DNA of 64,000 nucleotides from Aestuariibaculum sp. M13 (GTDB lineage Bacteria; Bacteroidota; Bacteroidia; Flavobacteriales; Flavobacteriaceae): NCBI RefSeq assembly GCF_024723255.1, contig NZ_JANIAC010000001.1, positions 1,131,548 to 1,195,547 of the forward strand, read 5' to 3'. Shown piece by piece: positions 1 to 7,980 of this stretch (position 1 is its first letter; each line of letters starts with the position of its first letter). The notes under the pieces were generated by a model. It saw only the letters and a program-made list of their open reading frames with translations, ran no database searches and was not told where the DNA came from. The position numbers and the translations under genes were made by a program.

Positions 1-218
1 ACTACTTTATATGTTTCATGAAGGCTATTTACTTTATTAGCCGCTTCACTAACATTTCCTTCTTCAATATCCTTGGCTATAGACACTAAATGATTGGTCG
101 TACCAGACATTGCCGATAATACCACAATTTTCTTATCTCCATCATTAATAATGTTTTTCACATTACTAATACTCTCTACCGACCCTACCGAGGTCCCTCC
201 AAATTTTAATACTTTCAT
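1..218 (-). CDS. Aspartokinase, N-terminal part (cut by window edge)
   Basis: Phosphorylates aspartate as the first step of the Lys/Thr/Met/diaminopimelate pathway in the cytoplasm. Reading the minus strand from ATG at 218, the product begins MKVLKFGGTSVGSVESI, the classic KFGGTS substrate and ATP-binding motif of aspartokinases, followed by a stretch ending in VVLSAMSGTT, also typical. Only 72 codons are present. The rest, including the ACT regulatory domains or a possible fused homoserine dehydrogenase, lies outside the window, so monofunctional and bifunctional forms cannot be told apart. It is divergent from the ACT-like gene at 399, with 180 bases between the two starts. Confidence 0.9.
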   Translation of the reverse strand, partial: MKVLKFGGTSVGSVESISNVKNIINDGDKKIVVLSAMSGTTNHLVSIAKDIEEGNVSEAANKVNSLHETYKV

Positions 219-368
219 ATTAATGAATACTTAATGTATTTAGTGTTCTTTACTGGCTAATACTTTTTCACTATGTTGAAAATTCCTATTACCAGCTTCA
301 TTTTCATTATTTTGAGTGCTAAACTATAACTCCTTTCTATAAAAAAGATATTTATTAAAAAATATGTT

Positions 369-376
369 TACTTTTG
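369..376 (+). promoter_or_regulatory. -7 promoter box (TACTTTTG)
   Basis: Perfect match to the Bacteroidota -7 consensus TAnnTTTG, 22 bases before the ATG at 399. No clear -33 TTG is seen at normal spacing. Confidence 0.55.
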
Positions 377-398
377 CACATATTGTTAAATAATTAAC

Positions 399-1055
399 AT
401 GAAGACTGTATCAAACTGTGTTGAAGACATTTTAATAACACAACCTTATTTAGAGGAAGCGCTTTCGCGGAACATAATAAATTTTAGCGCCTTAGCTATC
501 GAGCTCACCGAACCTATTAGTAAAATGCTAAAGAAAGACGTGAAACCTGGCGCTATTATGATGGCTTTAAGACGTTATAATCCGCCAACAACATTATCCA
601 ATTCGGTAAAGATGAAAAAGGTAATGCAAAATTTGGGAGATATTACCGTACGCTCAAACCTAACCGATTTTACAGTTAAAAATTCTGATACGATTATTGA
701 TAATCACGCCAAGATTTTAGAACGCATCAATCAGGAACCGAAATTATTCTACACCTTTACCCGCGGTATTCACGAAAGTAATCTGATTGTTTCTAGCAGT
801 TTAGATGGTTTTGTTAAAGAATGTTTAGGTAACGAAACGTTTTTAGCATCGCAAACAGGGTTATCGGCCATTTGTGTTAACCTTCCGGAAGACAACTCTA
901 AAATTGCAGGTTTATACTATCACTTCTTTAAACGTTTAGCCTGGGAAGGCATTGTTTTATATGAAGTGATTTCAACCACAAACGAGTTTACTATATTAGT
1001 TGAAGACGAATTTGTAGACAAAGCCTTTGCTGCCATTAAAAAGGTTAAAGCTTAA
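399..1055 (+). CDS. ACT-domain-like protein beside aspartokinase
   Basis: A 218-residue cytoplasmic protein with no signal peptide or membrane segment. The N-terminal ~60 residues look helical (SRNIINFSALAIELTEPISK, then a positively charged stretch around MMALRRY), which could be a small DNA- or protein-binding module. The C-terminal ~75 residues (about 143-217) follow the ACT-domain pattern seen at the end of aspartokinases: hydrophobic strand (AICVNLPED), helix (LYYHFFKRLAWEGI), strand (VLYEVISTTNEFTILVEDE), then a closing helix (VDKAFAAIKKV). The gene is divergent from aspartokinase and only 8 bases precede the next gene. By inference it may sense an amino acid and act on this locus. I do not recognise a characterised homologue. 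Confidence 0.6.
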   Translation: MKTVSNCVEDILITQPYLEEALSRNIINFSALAIELTEPISKMLKKDVKPGAIMMALRRYNPPTTLSNSVKMKKVMQNLGDITVRSNLTDFTVKNSDTIIDNHAKILERINQEPKLFYTFTRGIHESNLIVSSSLDGFVKECLGNETFLASQTGLSAICVNLPEDNSKIAGLYYHFFKRLAWEGIVLYEVISTTNEFTILVEDEFVDKAFAAIKKVKA

Positions 1056-1063
1056 CTCCGTTT

Positions 1064-1843
1064 ATGAATTTAGTTTACAAAAACACTTCAATAAGCTATA
1101 CCGATAACGGGACAGGCAACGCGATAGTTTTACTTCACGGCTTTTTAGAAAACAAAACCATGTGGGAGCCTTTCCTTCCGGAATTTTCAAAAAAGCATCG
1201 TATAATTTGTATAGACCTTTTAGGTCATGGTGAAACCGGATGTCTGGGATATGTTCATTCTATGGAACTTATGGCAGAAACTGTAGAAGCGTTATTAAAT
1301 CATTTAAATATTGAAAAAGCAACATTTATCGGACATTCTATGGGAGGCTATGTAGCTTTAGCATTCGCTGAGAAACATCCTAAAAGAGTAAATGGTATTT
1401 GTTTAATGAATTCTACAGCTAAAGAAGACAACCCTGAAAGGAAATTAGGTAGAGACCGAGCCATTGAAGCGGTAAAACAAAACCATAGAACCTTTATAAG
1501 GATTGCCGTTAATAATTTATTCCGACCAAAAAACAGAAAAATATACGCGGAAAAGATAAAAGAGGTTGTCGACAATGCTTTGCTAACACCGCTTCAAGGG
1601 ATTATTGCAGCTCTGGAAGGGATGAAAATAAGACCAAACCGGGAACATATTCTGGAAGCTCATGAATTTGATAAACTCATGATGATCAGTAAAAAAGACC
1701 CTGTTCTTGACTATAATAACCTAATCAGTCAAACCAAACACAGAGATGTAAAAGTTGTTGAATTTCCAGACGGACATATGGCTCATATTGAAAATATGAA
1801 AGAATTTTCATCTAACACATTGCATTTCATCGAAAATTTATAG
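1064..1843 (+). CDS. Alpha/beta-hydrolase fold protein
   Basis: A 259-residue cytoplasmic hydrolase of the general esterase / haloperoxidase-like type. The oxyanion HG motif is at LLHGF (residues 23-27), the nucleophile elbow is GHSMGGY with Ser92, and the catalytic His is probably in DGHMAHIE near the C-terminus. An acid residue is plausible in the KKDPVLDY stretch. It starts 8 bases after the ACT-like gene and is probably cotranscribed with it. The substrate cannot be deduced. The triad appears intact, unlike the hydrolase-fold protein at 53.1 kb. Confidence 0.85.
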   Translation: MNLVYKNTSISYTDNGTGNAIVLLHGFLENKTMWEPFLPEFSKKHRIICIDLLGHGETGCLGYVHSMELMAETVEALLNHLNIEKATFIGHSMGGYVALAFAEKHPKRVNGICLMNSTAKEDNPERKLGRDRAIEAVKQNHRTFIRIAVNNLFRPKNRKIYAEKIKEVVDNALLTPLQGIIAALEGMKIRPNREHILEAHEFDKLMMISKKDPVLDYNNLISQTKHRDVKVVEFPDGHMAHIENMKEFSSNTLHFIENL

Positions 1844-1905
1844 CATTTTGTCGTTTGTTTGCTTTTTTTAACTAAGTTTAAATCAACAAATTAACCACAA
1901 AAACC

Positions 1906-2172
1906 ATGAAAACAACTACAAACACCCCAGCATTTATACCGAAAATGTACTGTAGTCTTTTCGGCCATAACTACAAAGTAACGAAGCAAGTGACGTATCA
2001 TGTTAAAGAATACACCTGTTCACATTGCAAAAAGCAGTTAACTACAAATAGCAACGGCAATTTAATTGAATTAACACCAAAGTTTCAGGAAATCAACGCT
2101 ATTTTAGAGCGTATTCACCACTCAAGAATGGAACGTAAACAAAGAAAAGTTATCGCCTCTTCTGTATATTAA
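1906..2172 (+). CDS. Small zinc-ribbon-like protein, unknown function
   Basis: An 88-residue basic protein. Cys16 and His21 (CSLFGH) together with Cys38 and Cys41 (CSHC) give a plausible four-ligand zinc site, similar in pattern to short DUF1660-like proteins. The C-terminal third (ILERIHHSRMERKQRK) is a positively charged helix. There is no signal peptide. It sits 62 bases after the hydrolase and may have its own transcript. The function is unknown and the family assignment is tentative. Confidence 0.6.
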   Translation: MKTTTNTPAFIPKMYCSLFGHNYKVTKQVTYHVKEYTCSHCKKQLTTNSNGNLIELTPKFQEINAILERIHHSRMERKQRKVIASSVY

Positions 2173-2269
2173 CCTCCTGAATTCCAATTTGCTTTTTATT
2201 CCGACAAAATTTAGGGTTCACAACACTCTAAACACATCTCCCTACGCCTCTATTAAAACATCAGGCTTC

Positions 2270-2289
2270 AAAAAAAAAAAAAAAAAAAA
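2270..2289. repeat. Poly(A)20 homopolymer tract
   Basis: Twenty consecutive A on the plus strand (T on the minus strand), 14 bases beyond the thiL stop codon. No strong hairpin precedes it on the minus strand, so it is not a standard intrinsic terminator, although the U-tract could still aid termination. Confidence 0.9.
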
Positions 2290-2303
2290 TACCTAAAAAT
2301 TAA

Positions 2304-3341
2304 TTACTCGTTAAAGTTTTTCCAACCCTGAGCTTTAATAGGAATTTTAGTTTCTGCCCTTGTTACCAGATGCATTCCAGCACTTTCCTCGGTCATATAA
2401 CCAATAATGGTTAAATTAGGATTTGCTTTAATTTTAGGATAATCGTCTTGAGAAATCGTCATTAACAATTCATAATCCTCGCCCCCGTTTAGAGCCACTG
2501 TAGTACTATCAATATTAAATTCTTCGCATGTAGAAATCACCTGAGGATCTAAAGGAATTTTAGATTCATATAAATCGCAACCTACCTTACTTTGCTTACA
2601 GATATGCATAATTTCAGAAGACAAGCCGTCGCTAATATCAATCATCGATGTTGGCTTCACATCTAAATCGTTAAGCAACTTAACAATATCCTTTCTAGCT
2701 TCAGGTTTTAACTGACGCTCGATTAAGTATGTATACTGATCTAAATCCGGTTGAATATTAGGGTTAACTTTAAACACTTCCTTTTCGCGTTCTAACACTT
2801 GTAACCCCATGTACGCTGCTCCCAAATCTCCGGTAACCACTAATAAATCGTTAGGTTTTGCTCCACTGCGGTATACCTCATTTTCTACTTCACCTAAAGC
2901 CGTTACAGAAATTAAAAGGCCTTTATTTGAAGATGTTGTATCTCCTCCAATAACATCAATATTGTAAATTTTGGCAGCCGTTTCAATACCTGCATAAATT
3001 TCTTCTAAAGCCTCTAAAGGAAAACGATTCGAAACTGCAATAGATACGGTAATTTGTGTAGCCGTAGCATTCATAGCATACACATCAGATAGATTCACAA
3101 TCACCGACTTATAACCTAAGTGTTTTAAAGGCATATAACTTAAATCGAAGTGTACGCCTTCAACTAATAAATCGGTTGTTACAACAACTTTTTTCTTAAA
3201 ATCAAGCACCGCGGCGTCATCACCAATACCTTTTACGGTCGATTTATGATTTATAACAAAATTCTTAGTCAGGTGGTCTATCAATCCAAACTCTCCTAAA
3301 GTACTTAAATCTGTACGCTGCTGGTTTTTATCTTCTATCAT
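2304..3341 (-). CDS. thiL: Thiamine-monophosphate kinase
   Basis: Phosphorylates thiamine monophosphate to thiamine pyrophosphate, the last step of cofactor synthesis, in the cytoplasm. The 345-residue product has the ThiL/PurM-like architecture: LGEFGLIDHL at the N-terminus, the Mg/ATP motif GIGDDAAVLD (about 39-48), TTDLLVEGVHF, the GGDTT motif mid-protein, a DISDGLSSE motif, and NGGEDYELL in the C-terminal domain. The length is normal for the family. It is monocistronic and convergent with the zinc-ribbon gene. A perfect -7 box ends only 4 bases before the ATG, so the mRNA may be leaderless. Confidence 0.96.
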   Translation of the reverse strand: MIEDKNQQRTDLSTLGEFGLIDHLTKNFVINHKSTVKGIGDDAAVLDFKKKVVVTTDLLVEGVHFDLSYMPLKHLGYKSVIVNLSDVYAMNATATQITVSIAVSNRFPLEALEEIYAGIETAAKIYNIDVIGGDTTSSNKGLLISVTALGEVENEVYRSGAKPNDLLVVTGDLGAAYMGLQVLEREKEVFKVNPNIQPDLDQYTYLIERQLKPEARKDIVKLLNDLDVKPTSMIDISDGLSSEIMHICKQSKVGCDLYESKIPLDPQVISTCEEFNIDSTTVALNGGEDYELLMTISQDDYPKIKANPNLTIIGYMTEESAGMHLVTRAETKIPIKAQGWKNFNE

Positions 3342-3345
3342 GCTG

Positions 3346-3353
3346 CAAAAATA
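3346..3353 (-). promoter_or_regulatory. -7 promoter box of thiL (TATTTTTG)
   Basis: Perfect TAnnTTTG on the minus strand with a 4-base spacer to the thiL ATG. Transcription would start at or inside the start codon. Confidence 0.55.
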
Positions 3354-3522
3354 AGAAGCTTATTTAGATAATGGAATATCAAAAGCCTAATAAAAATTCA
3401 AATTATTCGCCTAATAACTAAAAATATACAACAAACACCTGATTTTTCAAACAATAAGAAAAACCTATAAAACTATATACTAATATAATGTTAGGCTCTA
3501 TGGTAATCCGCGACTTATATTG

Positions 3523-3530
3523 TATATTTG
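3523..3530 (+). promoter_or_regulatory. -7 promoter box of the suf operon (TATATTTG)
   Basis: Perfect TAnnTTTG, 39 bases before the ATG at 3570. It is the only good box in the 228-base thiL/suf intergenic region on this strand and is the likely main suf promoter. No Fe-S regulator site (IscR/SufR-like) is recognisable. Confidence 0.6.
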
Positions 3531-3569
3531 CAGTCAATTTTGACAATATATATTTTTATATAGATAATT

Positions 3570-3899
3570 ATGATAAAAGTTTCTGAAACAGCTAAGAAAA
3601 AAGTTATCGAGCTTATGCAGGAAGATGGCTTTGACCCGACTACCGATTATATCCGTGTTGGGGTAAAAAGTGGCGGTTGTTCTGGGCTATCTTACGATTT
3701 AAAGTTTGATAAAGAAAAAGTGGAAGACGATAAAGTTTTTGAAGACAATGGTGTTCAAATTATTGTTGACAAAAAAAGCTTTTTATACCTAATAGGAACG
3801 ACTCTGGAATATTCCGGAGGTTTAAACGGTACCGGATTTGTATTTAACAACCCGAATGCCAACAGAACTTGTGGTTGTGGTGAATCTTTTTCACTTTAA
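3570..3899 (+). CDS. A-type Fe-S carrier (HesB/IscA/SufA family)
   Basis: Scaffold or carrier that passes Fe-S clusters from SufBCD to apoproteins. At 109 residues it has normal family length. The three conserved cluster-binding cysteines are present: Cys37 in GGCSGLSY and Cys101 and Cys103 in the C-terminal CGCG. It is the first gene of the suf operon, 18 bases before sufB, and its position suggests a SufA role, though ErpA- or IscA-like specificity cannot be separated by sequence alone. Confidence 0.95.
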   Translation: MIKVSETAKKKVIELMQEDGFDPTTDYIRVGVKSGGCSGLSYDLKFDKEKVEDDKVFEDNGVQIIVDKKSFLYLIGTTLEYSGGLNGTGFVFNNPNANRTCGCGESFSL

Positions 3900-3917
3900 A
3901 TCTATAATTGAAGACTG

Positions 3918-5366
3918 ATGAGTAAATATACTGAAGACGATTTAAGAGAAGAACTTAAGACTAAAGAATACGAATACGGATTTTACACCGATATTGAATC
4001 TGAAACATTCCCTGTTGGTTTAAATGAAGACATAGTACGTGCTATTTCTGTAAAAAAAGAGGAGCCGGAATGGATGACCGAGTGGCGTTTAGAAGCATTT
4101 CGTATCTGGCAAGGTATGACCGAGCCGGAATGGGCTAACGTACACTACGAAAAACCAGATTTCCAAGCTATTTCGTATTATTCAGCACCAAATAAAAAGC
4201 CTAAATACGATAGTTTAGACGAGGTTGATCCAGAATTACTGGCAACTTTCGAAAAATTAGGTATCTCTTTAGATGAACAAAAGAAATTAGCTGGTGTAGC
4301 TATGGATGTGGTTGTCGATTCTGTATCGGTAGCTACTACCTTCAAGAAAACCTTAGCTGAACAAGGTATTATTTTCTGCTCGATTTCTGAGGCAATTAAA
4401 GAACACCCGGAATTAGTTAAAAAATATATCGGAACTGTAGTTCCCAAAACAGATAACTTCTACGCGGCATTAAACAGTGCGGTATTTAGTGATGGAAGTT
4501 TCTGTTACATTCCAAAAGGCGTTAGATGCCCGATGGAATTATCAACGTATTTCCGTATCAATCAGGCTGGAACTGGTCAGTTTGAAAGAACTTTAGTGAT
4601 TGCTGATGAAGGCAGTTACGTAAGTTACCTTGAAGGTTGTACAGCACCAAGTCGTGATGAAAACCAACTACATGCTGCCGTTGTTGAGCTTATTGCTTTA
4701 GACGATGCTGAAATTAAATACAGTACCGTACAAAACTGGTTCCCTGGAAATGCAGAAGGTAAAGGTGGGGTTTACAACTTTGTTACCAAACGTGGTTTAT
4801 GTGAAAAGAACGCAAAAATCTCCTGGACACAGGTAGAAACCGGAAGTGCTGTAACATGGAAATACCCTTCATGTGTATTAAAAGGAGATAATTCGGTTGG
4901 TGAGTTTTACTCAATAGCGGTAACTAACAACTTCCAGCAAGCCGATACTGGCACGAAAATGATTCACCTTGGTAAAAACACAAAATCTACCATTATTTCA
5001 AAAGGTATTTCAGCAGGTAAATCACAAAACTCATACCGTGGATTAGTACAAATTGCAAGTCGTGCCGAAAACGCTCGTAACTTCTCGCAATGTGACAGTT
5101 TACTTATGGGTAACGAGTGTGGTGCACATACCTTCCCGTACATCGAAGCTAAAAATAAAACGGCTCAAATCGAGCACGAGGCTACAACAAGTAAAATTGG
5201 TGAAGACCAGATTTTTTATTGTAACCAACGTGGTATTGATACCGAAAAAGCGATTGCGCTTATCGTAAACGGATTCAGTAAAGAGGTACTTAATAAGTTA
5301 CCTATGGAATTCGCTGTTGAGGCTCAAAAATTATTAGAAATTAGCTTAGAAGGAAGTGTTGGATAA
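3918..5366 (+). CDS. sufB: SufB, Fe-S scaffold subunit
   Basis: Core subunit of the cytoplasmic SufBC2D scaffold, where clusters are built from SufE-delivered sulfur. The 482-residue length is typical. Recognisable segments include [18 protein letters not shown] in the middle, YLEGCTAP, the beta-helix core, and near the C-terminus [20 protein letters not shown] followed by a conserved EHEA motif and the GI(D)TEKA segment shared with SufD. It is cotranscribed with the A-type carrier and followed after 11 bases by a lipoprotein gene. Confidence 0.98.
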   Translation: MSKYTEDDLREELKTKEYEYGFYTDIESETFPVGLNEDIVRAISVKKEEPEWMTEWRLEAFRIWQGMTEPEWANVHYEKPDFQAISYYSAPNKKPKYDSLDEVDPELLATFEKLGISLDEQKKLAGVAMDVVVDSVSVATTFKKTLAEQGIIFCSISEAIKEHPELVKKYIGTVVPKTDNFYAALNSAVFSDGSFCYIPKGVRCPMELSTYFRINQAGTGQFERTLVIADEGSYVSYLEGCTAPSRDENQLHAAVVELIALDDAEIKYSTVQNWFPGNAEGKGGVYNFVTKRGLCEKNAKISWTQVETGSAVTWKYPSCVLKGDNSVGEFYSIAVTNNFQQADTGTKMIHLGKNTKSTIISKGISAGKSQNSYRGLVQIASRAENARNFSQCDSLLMGNECGAHTFPYIEAKNKTAQIEHEATTSKIGEDQIFYCNQRGIDTEKAIALIVNGFSKEVLNKLPMEFAVEAQKLLEISLEGSVG

Positions 5367-5377
5367 ATCTCTATAGC

Positions 5378-5800
5378 ATGAAAAAAACATTTGTTTTACT
5401 GTTAACTCTTTCTGTTTTAACGGCGTGTAAAAGCGATAAAAAAACAGAAACTACCGAAGAAACAATCACAGCCGATAGCCCTGAAAGAACCGCGAAACAA
5501 AGCGATGGGTTAACCCTTTTAAAAGGTGACTTTGTGTATTTCGATGGTGCAGCCGTAATACAAACACATGCCGATATTTATGGAGTATTTATTACCGATA
5601 AAATGAAAGAGCTTAATAAGCTTGCCGAAAAATATAAACAGGAACCTACCGATATGGTTCCGGTAGAAATAAGAGGAAAAATCACAAATAAAAAAGACGA
5701 TAAAATTCTTTGGGATAATAAAGTTGAAGTGGTTGAAATATTAAACGTTTCTAAACCCAATCCAGAGAGTAACAATGTTGTAAAACTAGGACAAGAATAG
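5378..5800 (+). CDS. Lipoprotein with NlpE-C-like OB domain, inside suf operon
   Basis: A 140-residue predicted lipoprotein. A short signal peptide ends in LSVLTAC with Cys17 as the lipidation site, followed by a charged KSDKK linker. Residues ~45-125 (LLKGDFVYFDGAAVI, then VPVEIRGKIT) resemble the C-terminal OB-fold domain of NlpE by pattern: G.F.Y.aAA, a helix, then VEIRGKI. The gene is tightly embedded, 11 bases after sufB and 2 bases before sufC, so it is cotranscribed. A membrane-anchored extracytoplasmic protein inside a cytosolic Fe-S operon is unexpected. Its role is unknown, and the OB assignment is an inference. Confidence 0.75.
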   Translation: MKKTFVLLLTLSVLTACKSDKKTETTEETITADSPERTAKQSDGLTLLKGDFVYFDGAAVIQTHADIYGVFITDKMKELNKLAEKYKQEPTDMVPVEIRGKITNKKDDKILWDNKVEVVEILNVSKPNPESNNVVKLGQE

Positions 5801-5802
5801 TT

Positions 5803-6558
5803 ATGTTAAAAATTGAGAATTTACACGCTCGTGTTGAGGATAAAGCGATTTTAAGAGGTATTAACCTTGAAGTAAAACCAGGTGAAGTACACGCTATAAT
5901 GGGACCAAACGGTTCAGGTAAAAGTACCTTATCATCTGTAATCGCTGGAAAAGAAGAGTACGAAGTTACCGATGGTAGCATCATTTTTGAAGGTGAAGAT
6001 ATTGACGAATTAGCTGCTGAAGAGCGCGCACACAAAGGTATCTTCTTATCGTTTCAATATCCTGTAGAAATTCCTGGAGTTTCAGTAACAAACTTCATGA
6101 AAACTGCTATTAACGAAACTCGTAAAGCTCAAGGATTAGAAGAAATGCCTGCTAAAGACATGCTAAAATTAATCCGTGAGAAATCGGAGCTTTTAGAAAT
6201 CGATCGTAAATTTTTATCGCGTTCTTTAAATGAAGGTTTCTCTGGTGGTGAAAAGAAACGTAACGAGATTTTCCAAATGGCTATGTTAGATCCTAAATTA
6301 GCTATTCTTGATGAAACTGACTCTGGTTTAGATATCGATGCGTTACGTATTGTTGCTAACGGAGTTAATAAATTAAAAAATGAAAATAATGCGGTTGTAG
6401 TTATTACACACTACCAACGTTTATTAGATTATATCGTACCGGATTTCGTTCACGTTTTATACAACGGACGTATTGTTAAATCTGGAGGAAAAGAATTAGC
6501 TCACGAATTAGAAGAGAAAGGTTACGACTGGATTAAAGAAGAAGTGAACGCTAAATAA
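5803..6558 (+). CDS. sufC: SufC, Fe-S assembly ATPase
   Basis: ABC-type ATPase that drives conformational change in the SufBCD scaffold. In 251 residues it shows Walker A GPNGSGKST (34-42), the SufC-style signature FSGGEKKRNE, and Walker B LAILDETDSGLD with the SufC-specific D-x-S-G-L-D ending. It has no membrane domain, as expected. It lies 2 bases after the lipoprotein and 9 before sufD. Confidence 0.98.
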   Translation: MLKIENLHARVEDKAILRGINLEVKPGEVHAIMGPNGSGKSTLSSVIAGKEEYEVTDGSIIFEGEDIDELAAEERAHKGIFLSFQYPVEIPGVSVTNFMKTAINETRKAQGLEEMPAKDMLKLIREKSELLEIDRKFLSRSLNEGFSGGEKKRNEIFQMAMLDPKLAILDETDSGLDIDALRIVANGVNKLKNENNAVVVITHYQRLLDYIVPDFVHVLYNGRIVKSGGKELAHELEEKGYDWIKEEVNAK

Positions 6559-6567
6559 ACCGAGCAA

Positions 6568-7881
6568 ATGGATTTAAAAGATAAATTAGTATCATCATTT
6601 CTAGCCTTCGAAAACCGTGTCGATGTCGATGCGTACGTTCACGATGTTAGAACCGATGCTATCAAAATATTCGAGGAACAAGGTTTTCCATCTAAAAAAG
6701 ACGAAGCCTGGAAATATACCTCTTTAAACAGTATTTTAAAACAAGACTATAGCATTTTCCCTAAACAGGAAGTTGCTGTAGAATATAGCGATGTAAAAAA
6801 ATATTTCATTCACGATATCGACAGTTATAAAATTGTTTTTATCGATGGTAAATATTCATCACACCTATCGCAAACTACGCACGATGGTATGGATGTATGT
6901 TTAATGTCTGCGGCATTAAGCAAACCTAAATACCGTTTGATTATCGAGAATTACTTTAACAAAGCAGCGAGCAAAGACAGTTTAACATCTTTAAACACAG
7001 CATTTTCAAGCGAAGGTGCTTTCATTCACATTCCAAAAAACAAAGTGGTAGAAAAACCAATTCAAATTGTACATTTTTCTACAGGAAGTGAAGCGGCTAC
7101 TATGCTACAACCTCGTAACTTAATTGTTGTTGACGAGAATTCTCACGTACAAATCATCGAGCGTCACCAAAGTTTAACCGATAACCCGGTTTTAACCAAC
7201 AGTGTTACTGAAATTTTTGCTAATAAACGCGCTATTGTTGATTATTACAAAATTCAGAATGACAACCTTAATGCGTCATTGATTGATAATACCTTTATCA
7301 ACCAAAAACGCGAAAGTCATGCTTCTGTGCATACGTTTAGTTTCGGAGGTAAATTAACACGTAACAACCTTAACTTCTTCCAAAACGGAGAACGTATCGA
7401 TTCTACGCTAAAAGGTGTGACTATTATTGGCGATAAACAACATGTAGATCACAACACTTTAGTACACCATATCGAGCCTAACTGCGAAAGCCACCAGGAT
7501 TACAAAGGTATTTTCGACGATAATGCCGTTGGCGTATTTAATGGTAAAGTTGTTGTTGAAAAAGAAGCGCAAAAAACCAATGCCTTCCAGGCTAACAATA
7601 ACATTTTAGTTAGCGATAAAGCGACGATTAACACCAAACCACAATTAGAGATTTTTGCCGACGATGTAAAATGTTCTCACGGTTGTACGATTGGTCAGTT
7701 AGACGAAAGCGCTATGTTCTACATGCGTTCACGCGGAATTCCAGAAAAAGAAGCCAAAGGACTTTTAATGTATGCGTTCAGTAATAACGTTTTAAGTTCG
7801 GTAAAGATTCCAGAAATAAAACAACGTATCACCAAGCTTATCGCTAACAAATTAGGCGTTAATATCGGATTCGATCTGTAA
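6568..7881 (+). CDS. sufD: SufD, Fe-S scaffold subunit
   Basis: SufB paralogue that completes the SufBC2D complex and is needed for iron acquisition. The product is 437 residues. The N-terminus contains the usual FPSKKDEAWKYTSL segment. The C-terminal half has the SufB/SufD beta-helix with KGIFDDNAVGVFNGKV and DDVKCSHGCTIGQLDESAMFY, where the conserved His is followed by the RGIPEKEAKGLL helix. It is followed by a 99-base gap with a large inverted repeat before sufS. Confidence 0.97.
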   Translation: MDLKDKLVSSFLAFENRVDVDAYVHDVRTDAIKIFEEQGFPSKKDEAWKYTSLNSILKQDYSIFPKQEVAVEYSDVKKYFIHDIDSYKIVFIDGKYSSHLSQTTHDGMDVCLMSAALSKPKYRLIIENYFNKAASKDSLTSLNTAFSSEGAFIHIPKNKVVEKPIQIVHFSTGSEAATMLQPRNLIVVDENSHVQIIERHQSLTDNPVLTNSVTEIFANKRAIVDYYKIQNDNLNASLIDNTFINQKRESHASVHTFSFGGKLTRNNLNFFQNGERIDSTLKGVTIIGDKQHVDHNTLVHHIEPNCESHQDYKGIFDDNAVGVFNGKVVVEKEAQKTNAFQANNNILVSDKATINTKPQLEIFADDVKCSHGCTIGQLDESAMFYMRSRGIPEKEAKGLLMYAFSNNVLSSVKIPEIKQRITKLIANKLGVNIGFDL

Positions 7882-7890
7882 AATTATTTT

Positions 7891-7945
7891 GAAGCTTTTC
7901 CCGCTATCGGTAGTCGCTTTCCCGACACCTGTCGGGAAGAGCTTC
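7891..7945. repeat. Nested inverted repeat between sufD and sufS
   Basis: An inner hairpin TCCCGACA / TGTCGGGA (7920-7927 and 7930-7937) is nested in an outer pairing GAAGC (7891-7895) with GCTTC (7941-7945). A second TTTCCCG / CGGGAA pairing is possible, so two folds compete. The TCCCGA..TCGGGA form resembles dispersed intergenic repeats of flavobacterial genomes. There is no U-tract, so it is more likely a repeat or mRNA-processing element than a terminator. Confidence 0.7.
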
Positions 7946-7980
7946 AACAAATACCTCTATCGGGGCTAAACTCACCAACT

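Noticed and set aside
5053-5268. Alternative reading frame inside sufB
   Set aside because: It overlaps sufB completely in another frame, has no promoter and no recognisable protein features; sufB is beyond doubt.
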